Shown piece after piece: positions 18,966-27,802 of a stretch of 64,000 nucleotides of DNA. The notes beneath the pieces were generated by a model. The model saw only the letters and a list, made by a program, of their open reading frames with translations, was not told where the DNA came from and ran no database searches. Numbering within the stretch: position 1 is the first letter of the stretch; each line of letters begins with the position of its first letter. The position numbers and the translations under genes are program-made. Location of the stretch: the NCBI RefSeq assembly GCF_003710255.1, contig NZ_RHIB01000001.1, positions 1,240,001-1,304,000 of the forward strand, written 5' to 3'. The stretch is from Alteribacter keqinensis (GTDB lineage: Bacteria > Bacillota > Bacilli > Bacillales > Salisediminibacteriaceae).

Positions 18966-19062
18966 TAGTGAAAATAACGAACATATTGCCATTTTAAAAC
19001 TAAATTCTTCTGTCTCTGTGATCATGATGTTCGTTATTCGGTTTACAGGAGACTTTTCACTA
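18966..19062 (-). promoter_or_regulatory. Structured 5' leader of spoVS
   Basis: ATGTTCGTTATT (19027-19038) and AATAACGAACAT (18973-18984) are perfect 12-bp inverted copies. A second pair, TTTTCACTA (19054-19062) and TAGTGAAAA (18966-18974), directly extends the 3' arm and continues the 5' arm after a 15-base interruption. The predicted transcript can form a two-part helix with a long loop. The interruption contains CTCCT, which could pair with the spoVS SD; that is speculation. Confidence 0.45.
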
Positions 19063-19091
19063 TACCCATTCATTTACCTCATTTGGTATAT

Positions 19092-19116
19092 ATTCAAAAC
19101 CTATAAATATATTCCT
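19092..19116 (-). promoter_or_regulatory. SigH-type promoter of spoVS
   Basis: On the minus strand AGGAATAT and GAATAT have 17 bp between AGGA and GAAT, the same arrangement as the SigH promoter of B. subtilis spoVG (AGGA, 17 bp, GAAT) as I remember it. SigH control of spoVS is established in B. subtilis. Confidence 0.68.
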
Positions 19117-19145
19117 CCGGAAAGAATTGACGGTACATAGGAAGT

Positions 19146-19940
19146 TTAGTCGAAAAACGGCTGATCTTCGTTAATCATGATCCGCTTGATGGATTCGGCA
19201 TGACCGGTCTGTTTATTTAGCGATACGAACACTCCGTTTAACTGTTCCCGCCCTTTCGTAACTTCAAACCTCGTTGGAAGGTTTGTTGTGAACTTATGAA
19301 GGACAGCTTCTTTCTCAACTCCAAGGATCCCGTCATAAGGTCCTGTCATCCCTGCGTCAGTAATAAACCCTGTACCTTCAGGAAGCACCCTGTTATCTGC
19401 CGTCTGTACATGAGTGTGCGTACCTACTACAACAGACGCCCTGCCATCCAGATACCAGCCCATTGCCTGCTTTTCGCTTGTGGCTTCAGCGTGAAAATCA
19501 ACAAATATAAACCGTGTGTTTGCTGCGGCTTCTTCTACAAGTTCATCTGCCCGTTCAAAGGGACAGTCAATAGGAGGCATAAACGTCCGTCCCTGGAGGC
19601 TGATCACAGCGAGGGTGTTCCCTCCCACTTTTTTATATGTAATCCCCCGTCCGGGATTGCTTCTTGGGAAATTGGCAGGTCTGATCATATCATCTTTATC
19701 TTCAATGAAGTCAAAGATCTCTTTTTTATCCCATGTATGGTTTCCAAGCGTGACGATATCCGCTCCTGCTTCCTTGATTTCATGGTAGACCTTTTCAGTA
19801 ATCCCTTTTCCTGCTGCTGCATTTTCCCCATTGACTACCGTGACATCCGGACGGTACTTTGTCTTAAGTTTTTTCAAATATTCCTTCAGCATATGTCTTC
19901 CCGGTGATCCGACGACGTCTCCAATAAACAATACTTTCAT
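19146..19940 (-). CDS. ymdB: YmdB, calcineurin-like metallophosphoesterase
   Basis: A 264-aa phosphodiesterase family member; B. subtilis YmdB hydrolyses 2',3'-cyclic nucleotides in vitro and affects biofilm and nanotube gene expression. Metal-binding motifs are GDVVGSPGR near residue 8, NGENAAAGKG, TLGNHTWDKKE, DFHAEATSEK and VVGTHTHVQTAD. The ATG at 19940 with AAAGGAG 9 bases before matches the family start MKVLFIGDVVG; longer in-frame extensions to 20033 cover the rny terminator and are not real. It lies downstream of rny, with a terminator between them. Confidence 0.95.
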   Translation of the reverse strand: MKVLFIGDVVGSPGRHMLKEYLKKLKTKYRPDVTVVNGENAAAGKGITEKVYHEIKEAGADIVTLGNHTWDKKEIFDFIEDKDDMIRPANFPRSNPGRGITYKKVGGNTLAVISLQGRTFMPPIDCPFERADELVEEAAANTRFIFVDFHAEATSEKQAMGWYLDGRASVVVGTHTHVQTADNRVLPEGTGFITDAGMTGPYDGILGVEKEAVLHKFTTNLPTRFEVTKGREQLNGVFVSLNKQTGHAESIKRIMINEDQPFFD

Positions 19941-20017
19941 AACACGAAAACTCCTTTGTATTCTTGTTGCGTTTTTTACTATCATAGCCTGTCTTGGCGT
20001 CAAAATGTCCGTATAAT

Positions 20018-20048
20018 AAAAATAAAGTGGCAAAAGCCACTTTATTTT
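20018..20048 (-). terminator. Terminator overlapping the rny stop codon
   Basis: AAAATAAAGTGGC pairs with GCCACTTTATTTT, followed by TATTATAC on the minus strand. The TAA of rny (20042-20044) lies inside the hairpin stem, so translation to the end of rny could affect its folding. Confidence 0.78.
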
Positions 20049-21610
20049 GCATACTCAACTGCCCTCGTCTCACGAATTACGGTCACCTTAATGTGGCCGG
20101 GATAATCGAGCTCGTCTTCGATTTTTTTAGTAATTTCTCTGGCCAGCCTGTAAGATTCATCATCGTTGATGGAATCAGGTCTGACCATGATACGAACTTC
20201 CCGTCCTGCCTGTATGGCAAAGGTTTTTTCAACACCCTCAAAGGATTCGGAGATCTCTTCAAGTTTTTCAAGGCGTTTAATATACGTCTCAAGCGTCTCG
20301 CGTCTTGCTCCTGGTCTGGCTGCTGATAAAGCATCAGCTGCCGCCACAAGGGAAGCAATAACAGACGTCGGTTCCGTATCTCCGTGATGCGATGCAATAC
20401 TGTTAATGACAACTGGATGTTCTTTGTATTTCGTGCCGAGTTCCACCCCGATTTCAACGTGGCTTCCCTCAACTTCATGGTCAATCGCTTTTCCTATATC
20501 GTGCAACAATCCAGCCCGTTTCGCCAGTGTCACGTCTTCTCCAAGCTCACTGGCCATTAAGCCTGTAAGGTAGGAAACCTCCATTGAATGCTTGAGAACG
20601 TTCTGTCCGTAACTTGTACGGAATTTAAGACGTCCAAGGATTTTAATGAGGTCCGGATGGAGTCCGTGGATACCAACTTCAAAGGTGGTTTGTTCACCGT
20701 ACTCCCGAATCAGCTCATCTACTTCGCGGCGGGATTTCTCCACCATTTCCTCAATACGGGCAGGGTGAATACGTCCGTCCTGAACGAGTTTTTCAAGAGT
20801 CGTTTTTGCGATTTCCCGACGGATTGGATCAAAGCCTGACAAAATAACGGCTTCCGGTGTATCATCAATGATCAGGTCAATACCGGTCAGTGTTTCGAGA
20901 GCACGGATGTTCCGTCCTTCACGGCCGATAATTCGCCCTTTCATTTCATCGTTTGGCAGGGAAACCACACTTACAGTTGTTTCTGCTACATGGTCTGCTG
21001 CACAACGCTGAATCGCCACCGAAAGAATTTCTTTTGCTTTTTTATCAGCTTCATTTTTGGCATTGGTGACTGCCTCTTTGATCATAATCGCTTTTTCATG
21101 GCTTAATTCATCTTCAACGGACTTCATGATAATATCTCTGGCTTCATCTTTTGTGAAGCCTGAAATCCTTGCGAGTTCATCCTGTTGCTTTTGAAGCAAC
21201 TCCTCAACTTTGCTATTCATCTCGTCGATATTCTGCTGGCGTCTGACCAGCTCTTCTTCGCGTTTTTCCAAAGAATCTTCTTTTTTGTCCAAGGTTTCAC
21301 TTTTACGGTCTAATACTTCTTCTTTTTGTACTAAGCGGTTTTCCGTCTTCGAAATATCATTTCGGCGTTCCCGTGCTTCACGCTCGGATTCGATACGGAG
21401 TTTATGAGCTTCATCTTTCGCTTCAAGAATCGCTTCTTTTTTGCTTGATTCCGCTTCTCGCTTTGCTTCTTCGATGGTCTGTTTTGCCAGTTGTTCCGCA
21501 CTGGAAATCTTGGCTTCTGCAATGGATTTACGTACGAAGTATCCGATGACGACACTAATTGCTGCAGTGACTAGCAAAATGAGGATGAGAACAAAAATGT
21601 TGTCAATCAT
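20042..21610 (-). CDS. rny: Ribonuclease Y
   Basis: Membrane-bound endoribonuclease that starts bulk mRNA decay. The 522-aa protein has an N-terminal transmembrane helix (about residues 4-25), a long E/K-rich coiled coil to about residue 200, a KH domain ([16 protein letters not shown]), and an HD domain with [15 protein letters not shown] and ASHHGD for metal binding. AGGAGGTGA precedes the ATG by 7-8 bases. Its partner RicA is encoded at 9226-9642. Transcription is from a near-consensus promoter 146 bases upstream. Confidence 0.98.
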   Translation of the reverse strand: MIDNIFVLILILLVTAAISVVIGYFVRKSIAEAKISSAEQLAKQTIEEAKREAESSKKEAILEAKDEAHKLRIESEREARERRNDISKTENRLVQKEEVLDRKSETLDKKEDSLEKREEELVRRQQNIDEMNSKVEELLQKQQDELARISGFTKDEARDIIMKSVEDELSHEKAIMIKEAVTNAKNEADKKAKEILSVAIQRCAADHVAETTVSVVSLPNDEMKGRIIGREGRNIRALETLTGIDLIIDDTPEAVILSGFDPIRREIAKTTLEKLVQDGRIHPARIEEMVEKSRREVDELIREYGEQTTFEVGIHGLHPDLIKILGRLKFRTSYGQNVLKHSMEVSYLTGLMASELGEDVTLAKRAGLLHDIGKAIDHEVEGSHVEIGVELGTKYKEHPVVINSIASHHGDTEPTSVIASLVAAADALSAARPGARRETLETYIKRLEKLEEISESFEGVEKTFAIQAGREVRIMVRPDSINDDESYRLAREITKKIEDELDYPGHIKVTVIRETRAVEYAK

Positions 21611-21755
21611 GACTGATTCACCTCCTCATGCTATTCTTGTTGTGTTTCGTTTTTTGATGTTGATACGTGTCATTTTTAATGGTTCGGTATTAGCGCACAT
21701 CCAGCACAGGTAATACTTAACAAATTGAGTATGTGGTAAGGCAGTATTCTTTTTA

Positions 21756-21784
21756 ATTGTATGTTCCAAAACGGCCATTGTCAA
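21756..21784 (-). promoter_or_regulatory. SigA promoter of rny
   Basis: TTGACA (-35), 17 bp, TACAAT (-10) on the minus strand, the closest match to consensus in the window. It predicts a leader of about 140 bases before the rny start. Confidence 0.85.
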
Positions 21785-21899
21785 GCATTGGTAGGATTGG
21801 TTATCAAAGAATTTATTCACCGAAGGCTGTTGAAAATATCCGCTCCTTTCCCATAGATACCTGGCTTTTGATGGAAAATATGTTAACTTTCCCCTCGTA

Positions 21900-21923
21900 A
21901 AATTTAAACGATCGTTTAAATTT
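21900..21923. promoter_or_regulatory. 24-bp perfect palindrome (possible operator)
   Basis: The sequence is a half-site AAATTTAAACGA followed immediately by its exact reverse complement, with no spacer. It stands alone between the rny promoter and the recA terminator, more than 110 bp upstream of the rny -35. TetR-type regulators bind sites of this form, but no regulator gene is adjacent. The rest of the 21611-22166 gap holds no supported gene. Confidence 0.45.
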
Positions 21924-22088
21924 CTGACTCAGCTAAACTTTGACTTTGGTTCTGGTTAGCATACTTTCAGCGGACAGTCTCTGAGTCTTTCGGGAACACG
22001 CTGTCCCCACAGGGTCGTGGCGGATTCTCTCCATTTAATAAATTTCCATTGACCTTTAACATAGCGGGAATGTAAAGCCGGGTATGTA

Positions 22089-22134
22089 AAAAGGCTGTCT
22101 GAAGAAGGTGTTTTTCCCTTCTCAGTCAGCCTCT
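22089..22134 (-). terminator. Terminator of recA
   Basis: AGGCTGACTGAGAAGG pairs with CCTTCTTCAGACAGCCT (one mismatch region), followed by TTTTTAC on the minus strand, about 33 bases past the recA stop. Confidence 0.82.
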
Positions 22135-22166
22135 TTAAGAAATCCGGCAGTACCGGTTCATTGAAA

Positions 22167-23225
22167 TTACTTCAAATCGAGCGGAAGATCTTCTTTTTCT
22201 CCTTCGAAATCAGCTTCCCCGGGTGGTACTTCCTGAGGTTCAAGTAAACCATGATATTCGCGGATACGGTTTTCAATGTTTTCCGTAATATCAGAGTTTT
22301 CCTTCAGGAACTGTTTTGCATTTTCACGTCCCTGGCCCAGTCGGTCCTCGTTATAGGAATACCAGGCACCACTCTTTTGAACGATGTCAAGATCAGACCC
22401 GATGTCAAGAATCGAACCTTCCCTGGAAATTCCTTCGCCGTACATAATGTCTACTTCCGCAGTTCTGAACGGAGGCGCTACTTTATTCTTAACAATCTTG
22501 ATTTTCGTTTTATTCCCGACCATGTCGTTCCCTTGCTTTAACGCCTCTGCACGACGGACTTCCAGTCTTACGGACGAGTAAAATTTCAGGGCACGTCCGC
22601 CTGGCGTCGTTTCAGGGTTACCGAACATAACACCGACTTTTTCACGGATCTGGTTAATAAACACGGCGATGGTTTTGGATTTGTTAACCGCTCCGGAAAG
22701 CTTTCGGAGAGCCTGGGACATAAGACGTGCCTGAAGACCAACGTGGCTGTCTCCCATCTCACCTTCAATCTCTGCTTTCGGAACAAGTGCCGCAACTGAG
22801 TCGACAACGATCATATCAACCGCGCCGCTCCGGACAAGTGCCTCAGCGATTTCAAGAGCCTGCTCACCTGTATCCGGTTGTGAAAGAAGAAGCTCATCGA
22901 TATTAACGCCAAGATTTTGAGCGTAAATCGGATCGAGTGCATGCTCCGCATCAATAAAGGCAGCCTGTCCTCCCTGACGCTGAATCTCTGCAATCGCATG
23001 AAGAGCAACCGTTGTTTTACCTGATGATTCCGGTCCGTAAATTTCTACTACTCTTCCTTTCGGGTAGCCGCCTACCCCAAGAGCTATATCTAATGCAAGT
23101 GTACCACTGGATACAGTGGAAACCCGCTGTTCTGCCTGTTCCCCTAATTTCATGATCGAGCCTTTACCAAACTGTTTTTCAATCTGGCGCAGCGCCATAT
23201 CCAACGCTTGTTTGCGGTCTGACAT
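22167..23225 (-). CDS. recA: Recombinase RecA
   Basis: Strand-exchange ATPase that also triggers LexA self-cleavage in the SOS response. The 352-aa protein contains Walker [10 protein letters not shown], Walker B-type [12 protein letters not shown], loop L1/L2 segments ([42 protein letters not shown]) and an acidic C-terminus. AGGAGAGG lies just before the ATG. In B. subtilis recA follows cinA directly; here a helicase gene and a small exported-protein gene stand between. A LexA box and a good promoter lie 60-110 bases upstream. Confidence 0.98.
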   Translation of the reverse strand: MSDRKQALDMALRQIEKQFGKGSIMKLGEQAEQRVSTVSSGTLALDIALGVGGYPKGRVVEIYGPESSGKTTVALHAIAEIQRQGGQAAFIDAEHALDPIYAQNLGVNIDELLLSQPDTGEQALEIAEALVRSGAVDMIVVDSVAALVPKAEIEGEMGDSHVGLQARLMSQALRKLSGAVNKSKTIAVFINQIREKVGVMFGNPETTPGGRALKFYSSVRLEVRRAEALKQGNDMVGNKTKIKIVKNKVAPPFRTAEVDIMYGEGISREGSILDIGSDLDIVQKSGAWYSYNEDRLGQGRENAKQFLKENSDITENIENRIREYHGLLEPQEVPPGEADFEGEKEDLPLDLK

Positions 23226-23282
23226 TCTAACCTCTCCTTTTGGCTCTCTACAATCTGTCGAGCCGTTTCAGTTCATAATCCT

Positions 23283-23311
23283 ATTTTAACTTCTTTTGAG
23301 ATATTTGCCAA
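23283..23311 (-). promoter_or_regulatory. SigA promoter of recA
   Basis: TTGGCA, 17 bp, TAAAAT on the minus strand. The transcript would start about 50 bases before the recA ATG. The LexA box ends 9 bp upstream of the -35. Confidence 0.75.
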
Positions 23312-23319
23312 GCTTTTTG

Positions 23320-23333
23320 CAAACATTCGTTCG
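23320..23333 (-). promoter_or_regulatory. LexA (DinR) box of recA
   Basis: CGAACGAATGTTTG on the minus strand matches the Bacillus SOS consensus CGAAC-RNRY-GTTYG at every position. recA is a classic LexA target in this group. Confidence 0.85.
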
Positions 23334-23483
23334 CATTTTTTTAGATCAGGAGATTTATATATAAAACATGCGGTTACCCTCGCTGTTCGCGCACAAGCTG
23401 CTCTTGTATAATTTTCCCCATTACCCTCTGACTTCAAAAGAAGCCCGGATAACGGGGAACAGAATAATTCCGGCATTTTTCAT

Positions 23484-23816
23484 TTAGTGACAGTAGGCCG
23501 TTCCAAAGGAGTCATACTGTCCCGTTACATCAAATGTCAGCCCGGCTTTTGTCGGACTCTCCATTCTCACTGCTGCTTCATACACATTGTCATTTTGATC
23601 TTTTAATTTTACCGCATATCGACCCTGGCTCCTTGAATATAAAGAAGATACCGGTGTGAGACTGTCTTCCTCAAGACTGTATTCAGTTGCTATAAAAGAG
23701 GACGCATGGTTTTTGGCTGCGGAATGGGTCCAAGGAGCACCAGTAAGATGCCAGTATACAGATGCAGATGCGAAAATAATCATGAGGGAGGTGCCTGTTA
23801 TAATCCAGATCTTCAT
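23484..23816 (-). CDS. Small exported or membrane-anchored protein of unknown function
   Basis: A 110-aa protein with a hydrophobic N-terminal segment (IWIITGTSLMIIFASASVYW, residues 3-22) that serves as signal peptide or anchor, then a soluble part with YAVKLKDQNDNVYEAAVRME, resembling a small beta-strand domain such as DUF3139- or PepSY-like proteins; this resemblance is loose. AAAGGGGAG stands 8 bases before ATG, supporting real expression. It lies between the helicase gene and recA on the same strand, 258 bases ahead of recA. Confidence 0.6.
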   Translation of the reverse strand: MKIWIITGTSLMIIFASASVYWHLTGAPWTHSAAKNHASSFIATEYSLEEDSLTPVSSLYSRSQGRYAVKLKDQNDNVYEAAVRMESPTKAGLTFDVTGQYDSFGTAYCH

Positions 23817-24073
23817 ACCCGACTCCCCTTTACGAAATGTTCTTGTAATCAGTATAAGGGAGACGGAATCGATTTGGAACTATTTCCGACTATTTTTATC
23901 AGAAAAGTAACTAAACAAGTTTGTGTTGTTGATATTTTCTTATTAACCCGGTACTAGCAGATAAAGCCTGCGTGCCCTATGCTTTCCTCGGTGGTGCCGG
24001 CAAACCTCCTCGCCCGTGAGGAGGCCACTGATAAAAGTCCCTTTTTTGCTAACAGGCTTCTTTAAATTTAGGT

Positions 24074-24172
24074 GTTGATTTGCACTCATTTCACTTTCCG
24101 CGGGCGGTTCAGAAGTATACTCAGCCTGCTGTTTATTCATAAAGCAGCATTTGCACCCTGCGGGGTCGCTCC
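24074..24172 (+). repeat. Dispersed intergenic repeat, shortened copy C
   Basis: Starts GTTGATTTGCACTC, then CACTTTCCGCGGGCGGTTC, as in the 55.4-kb copy, and ends CCTGCGGGGTCGCTCCGT. The CTTCTTCCTCT and CTACGCAGAT blocks are missing, so it looks internally deleted. A related fragment (CGGTGGTGCCGGCAAACCTC) lies just upstream near 23990-24010, as also happens beside the 55.4-kb copy. Confidence 0.55.
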
Positions 24173-24187
24173 GTAACAAAAAAACAG

Positions 24188-24219
24188 GAAGCTGTTCCAA
24201 AGGGTTTTGGAACAGCTTC
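24188..24219 (-). terminator. Terminator of cinA-helicase unit
   Basis: GAAGCTGTTCCAAA pairs with TTTTGGAACAGCTTC, followed on the minus strand by CTGTTTTTTTG. It begins 9 bases past the helicase stop. Confidence 0.9.
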
Positions 24220-24227
24220 TCATGTCA

Positions 24228-25835
24228 TCAGCGTCGTTTTGGACGCGGTTTGGCTGGTTCTAGATTTACTCGTGCTCCGTTCAGACGGGAATACTTAATT
24301 GCTTCATATACAAACGGGGCCGCTTCTTCAGGAACTTCAATGAACGTGAAGTTTTCAAAAATATCGATCTTCCCGATTGTACGTCCGGGAATTCCTGCCA
24401 GGTCAGCTACTTCTTCAACAAGCTTCTTCGGAGTAAGATCAACGTTGCGCCCTACATTTATAAAGAAACGCGTCATTCCTTTTTGTGCACCTGTATCACC
24501 GAAGTTATAGGTTTCATCGGACAGGTTATCATGGCCGTAAAAAGCGAGTTTTAACAGGGAGGTGACAACTTTTTCAGCAGGATATTCCTGAAGAAGGTCG
24601 GTTACGATTGATTCGTAAAGATCCGTTTCATCATGCTGTTCCATCAGATCAATAATCTGTTTCTTCCAAGATTCCTGCTGTTTTTCCACTACTTCTTCAA
24701 TTGAAGGAAGGTTCTGGGATGGAATCGTCATTTTAATCTCCAGTTCGATTGAACGAAGGTGCTTCATCTCTCTCGGTGTTACGAGAGTTAAAGCAAGTCC
24801 TTCCCTGCCGGCACGACCGGTACGTCCGATACGGTGAACATAGCTTTCAGGATCCTGCGGGATATCATAGTTAATAACATGTGAGACGTTTTCAACATCA
24901 AGACCCCGCGCTGCAACGTCTGTTGCCACAAGAAACTCAATGTTTGAGTCTCTGAATTTACGCATAACCCCGTCTCGCTGGGACTGTGTCAGATCACCGT
25001 GAAGGCCGTCTGCCATATACCCTCTCGCCTGGAGAGCCTCAGTGAGCTCGGCTACACCTTTTTTGGTGCGGCAGAAGATAATCCCGAGTTCGATGTGTTC
25101 ACTGTCGATAACACGGCAGAGAGATTCGAGCTTGTTTTTTTCAAGAACCTTATAGTAAACCTGTGAAATGGAAGGAGCCGTCACTTCCCCCTTGCTGATC
25201 GTCACCTGCTTTGGCTGGTTCATATACTTGTTTGAAAGCTTACGGATCGGAGGTGGCATCGTAGCAGAGAAAAGCATCATCTGCCGGTCTCTGTTTACCA
25301 TTTTAAGCACTTTTTCAATGTCTTCAATAAAGCCCATGTCAAGCATTTCATCTGCTTCATCCAGAATAAATGTATGAATGTCGGAGAGCTTCAGCGTTTT
25401 ACGGTTGAGGTGGTCAAGAACCCGTCCCGGGGTTCCGACAACGACATGAACGCCTCGTTTAAGAGCTTTAATCTGGTGTCCGATTGACTGCCCTCCGTAA
25501 ATTGGAAGAGTCCTGACCTGTTTATGTTTTGAAAGCTTCTGCAGTTCTCCTGCAACCTGAATGGCAAGCTCTCTTGTAGGCGTGAGAATAATAGCCTGTA
25601 CGTGATTCGCAGGTGTAACTTTTTCAATTAATGGAATACCGAAAGCCGCAGTTTTACCCGTTCCCGTCTGAGCCTGACCTATGACATCGTTGCCATCAAG
25701 GATAACAGGAATGACTTTTTCCTGTATCGGGGACGGAGCTTCAAAGCCCATATCTTTAATCGCTTTTCTAATCGGCTCAGATATTTGAAAATCTTCGAAT
25801 TTCATATACTTCTCATCCACCTTTAACTCTTTCAT
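24228..25835 (-). CDS. DEAD-box ATP-dependent RNA helicase with DbpA-type RNA-binding domain
   Basis: A 535-aa helicase of the DeaD/CsdA type. Motifs in order: Q-motif region SPIQEKVIP, AQTGTGKT (I), PTRELA (Ia), TPGR (Ib), DEAD (II), SAT (III), and C-terminal RecA-like ATDVAARGLDV (V) and HRIGRTGRAG (VI). Residues about 450-525 form the DbpA-like RRM (TRFFINVGRNVDLTPKKLVEEVADLAG), which targets structured RNA such as rRNA, and the tail is basic (KPRPKRR). The ATG at 25835 overlaps the cinA TAA, suggesting coupling; an internal ATG at 25805 gives the more usual N-terminus MKFEDFQI. Likely role is ribosome assembly or RNA unwinding. Confidence 0.92.
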   Translation of the reverse strand: MKELKVDEKYMKFEDFQISEPIRKAIKDMGFEAPSPIQEKVIPVILDGNDVIGQAQTGTGKTAAFGIPLIEKVTPANHVQAIILTPTRELAIQVAGELQKLSKHKQVRTLPIYGGQSIGHQIKALKRGVHVVVGTPGRVLDHLNRKTLKLSDIHTFILDEADEMLDMGFIEDIEKVLKMVNRDRQMMLFSATMPPPIRKLSNKYMNQPKQVTISKGEVTAPSISQVYYKVLEKNKLESLCRVIDSEHIELGIIFCRTKKGVAELTEALQARGYMADGLHGDLTQSQRDGVMRKFRDSNIEFLVATDVAARGLDVENVSHVINYDIPQDPESYVHRIGRTGRAGREGLALTLVTPREMKHLRSIELEIKMTIPSQNLPSIEEVVEKQQESWKKQIIDLMEQHDETDLYESIVTDLLQEYPAEKVVTSLLKLAFYGHDNLSDETYNFGDTGAQKGMTRFFINVGRNVDLTPKKLVEEVADLAGIPGRTIGKIDIFENFTFIEVPEEAAPFVYEAIKYSRLNGARVNLEPAKPRPKRR

Positions 25836-27061
25836 TAGTTCAATTCTCTAAGTAAGTAAAAACATCCGTACATGGCTGCCCGTTCACGGATCTGGGCACG
25901 GCTCCCCGCAAGGTTCAGAGGATAACTTTTCGTGCCTGACGGAGTAGAGATACCTAAAAACACGATTCCCGGTTCCTTGTTTTCCAGGGAATAGGGGCCG
26001 GCTACACCTGTGAAACTGATCCCGATGTCTGAACCGAGAACTGCTTTTACATTTACAGCAAGCTCTTCTGCACATTCAGCACTCACAGTACCATAGTTAC
26101 GGACAGTCTCCTCTTTTACATTGAGGACGTTTTGTTTCACTTTAGCATCATAACAAATTACGCCGCCATTATAAAAGGAAGAAGCCCCGGAATGCTCTGT
26201 CATCCATTCACCAAACAATCCCCCGGTCAGACTTTCGGCAGATGCAATGGTCATGTTGCTTGATTTAAGCTTCTCTGCAGCTACCTTTGAAAGGGGATCG
26301 TTTCCATAACCGTAAAAAAAGTCGTTCACAGAAGAAAGGATCGTTGATTCCAGTTCATCAAGAGCTTTTTTATTTGACAGACTGGCTCCTTTAGCCGTCA
26401 GCCTCAGGGTCACTTCCCCGCCTGAAGCAAGGGGGGCAATGGTAGGATTTTCCTGATTCTCGATAAGATCGTCAAACATATCCGCAAGTGCAGACTCGCC
26501 GATACCGAAGAACCGTAATACCCTCGAGGTAATCTCAACCCCGGAGCCTCCCTTTCCTGCTAAATAGGGAATCACTTCTTCTTCCACCATCGGATACATT
26601 TCTTTTGGCGGGCCCGGAAGAAGGAGAAATGAAGGAGTTGTATCGGTCACCATGCCACAGGCAAGTCCGTGATTATTTTTAAAGACATGGGATCCTTTGA
26701 TCACCTGAGCCTGTTTTTTATTGTTCGCTGTCATAGGCTGCCTGCGCTTTTCAAAAAAACGGGTAATCACATCTAAAGTCTGTCCATGTATAACGAGCTC
26801 TTTATCAAGGTACTCTGCTAAAGTTTCTTTGGTCAGGTCGTCTTTCGTCGGGCCGAGACCTCCTGTCATGATTACCAGATCCGCCCGCCCGCTGGCGACC
26901 CGGATCGCTTCAGTAAGACGTTCCCGGTTATCGCCTACAGTGGTATGGTAATACACGTTGATGCCAAGGCCTGTCATTTTTTCAGACAGAAAACGGGCGT
27001 TTGAATTGGTAATTTGACCGAGCAATAGTTCTGAACCAACAGCAATCACTTCTGCATTCAT
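25835..27061 (-). CDS. cinA: CinA-like protein (competence/damage-inducible; NMN amidase domain)
   Basis: A 408-aa two-domain protein. The N-terminal MoCF/molybdopterin-binding fold has VGSELLLGQITNSNA and MTGGLGPTKDDLTKE; this part has ADP-ribose pyrophosphatase activity in some homologues. The C-terminal CinA domain contains IASAESLTGGLFGEWMTEHSGASSFYNGGVICY and ISFTGVAGP, the nicotinamide-nucleotide amidase region. GGAGGA precedes the ATG. In B. subtilis cinA is cotranscribed with recA and competence-induced; here the helicase gene takes the downstream place. Confidence 0.94.
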   Translation of the reverse strand: MNAEVIAVGSELLLGQITNSNARFLSEKMTGLGINVYYHTTVGDNRERLTEAIRVASGRADLVIMTGGLGPTKDDLTKETLAEYLDKELVIHGQTLDVITRFFEKRRQPMTANNKKQAQVIKGSHVFKNNHGLACGMVTDTTPSFLLLPGPPKEMYPMVEEEVIPYLAGKGGSGVEITSRVLRFFGIGESALADMFDDLIENQENPTIAPLASGGEVTLRLTAKGASLSNKKALDELESTILSSVNDFFYGYGNDPLSKVAAEKLKSSNMTIASAESLTGGLFGEWMTEHSGASSFYNGGVICYDAKVKQNVLNVKEETVRNYGTVSAECAEELAVNVKAVLGSDIGISFTGVAGPYSLENKEPGIVFLGISTPSGTKSYPLNLAGSRAQIRERAAMYGCFYLLRELN

Positions 27062-27079
27062 TCAGTTCCTCCTGCTTTA

Positions 27080-27658
27080 TTATGTGGATTTTGATAACAC
27101 ATGTTTGTTTTTTACAAAATAATCCCAACCGGAAAAGACGGTTAAAATGACGGCAATATAGATCATAATTGTATCAAATGGGATGTTGAGCGCTTCAAAA
27201 ATCATATTATGTAGCATAATTGCTGATGCAGCGACGATCTGGCTCACTGTCTTCCACTTTCCCCAGTTACTTGCAGCAATAACATCCCCGTCCGCTGCTG
27301 CAACGAGTCTGAGACCTGTAACAGCAAATTCACGGCTTAAAATCAGGATCGCTGCCCAAGCAGGAAACATCCCCAATTCAACAAGTGAAACAAATGCTGC
27401 AGTGATTAACAGCTTGTCTGCCAATGGATCTAAAAATTTCCCCATATTGGTTACAAGGTTAAATTTCCGTGCATAGTAGCCATCCAGCCAGTCTGTTGAT
27501 GCTGCGATGATAAAGATGAGGGCGGCCACAAAGTGACTTACTGGAATTTCTGCTCCGAGGATATACCATACACCCCAGTCAAAGGGAATGAGCAGGAAGA
27601 TCATAAATAAAGGAATCAGAAAAATTCTGGAGATTGTTATTTGATTTGGTACGTTCAT
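27080..27658 (-). CDS. pgsA: CDP-diacylglycerol-glycerol-3-phosphate 3-phosphatidyltransferase
   Basis: Makes phosphatidylglycerol phosphate, the committed step to phosphatidylglycerol and cardiolipin. A 192-aa integral membrane protein with several hydrophobic helices and the CDP-alcohol phosphatidyltransferase signature DWLDGYYARKFNLVTNMGK followed by FLDPLADK, satisfying DGxxAR(x8)GxxxDxxxD. The ATG at 27658 has AAGGAGG 7 bases before it; an upstream in-frame codon at 27685 lacks support. It follows rodZ by a terminator-containing gap and precedes cinA by 18 bases, as in B. subtilis. Confidence 0.95.
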   Translation of the reverse strand: MNVPNQITISRIFLIPLFMIFLLIPFDWGVWYILGAEIPVSHFVAALIFIIAASTDWLDGYYARKFNLVTNMGKFLDPLADKLLITAAFVSLVELGMFPAWAAILILSREFAVTGLRLVAAADGDVIAASNWGKWKTVSQIVAASAIMLHNMIFEALNIPFDTIMIYIAVILTVFSGWDYFVKNKHVLSKST

Positions 27659-27769
27659 GTTGAGCCTCCTTTGTAAAACTGGCAATCCACTTCCTGGTTT
27701 CCACCTCTAGAATCTTTTTCAATTTTACCAAACTAAACCAAGGAATGCGAATAATACTTCGGAAAAACA

Positions 27770-27797
27770 AAACGCTGCTCACAAAGGAGCAGCAAAA
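27770..27797 (-). terminator. Terminator of rodZ
   Basis: TTTTGCTGCTC pairs with GAGCAGCGTTT on the minus strand, followed by TGTTTTTCC, 6 bases past the rodZ stop. Confidence 0.75.
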
Positions 27798-27802
27798 TTG
27801 TT

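Noticed and set aside
21626-21820. 64-codon minus-strand frame between rny and recA
   Set aside because: It contains the rny promoter (21756-21784) and lacks an SD; better explained as leader DNA.
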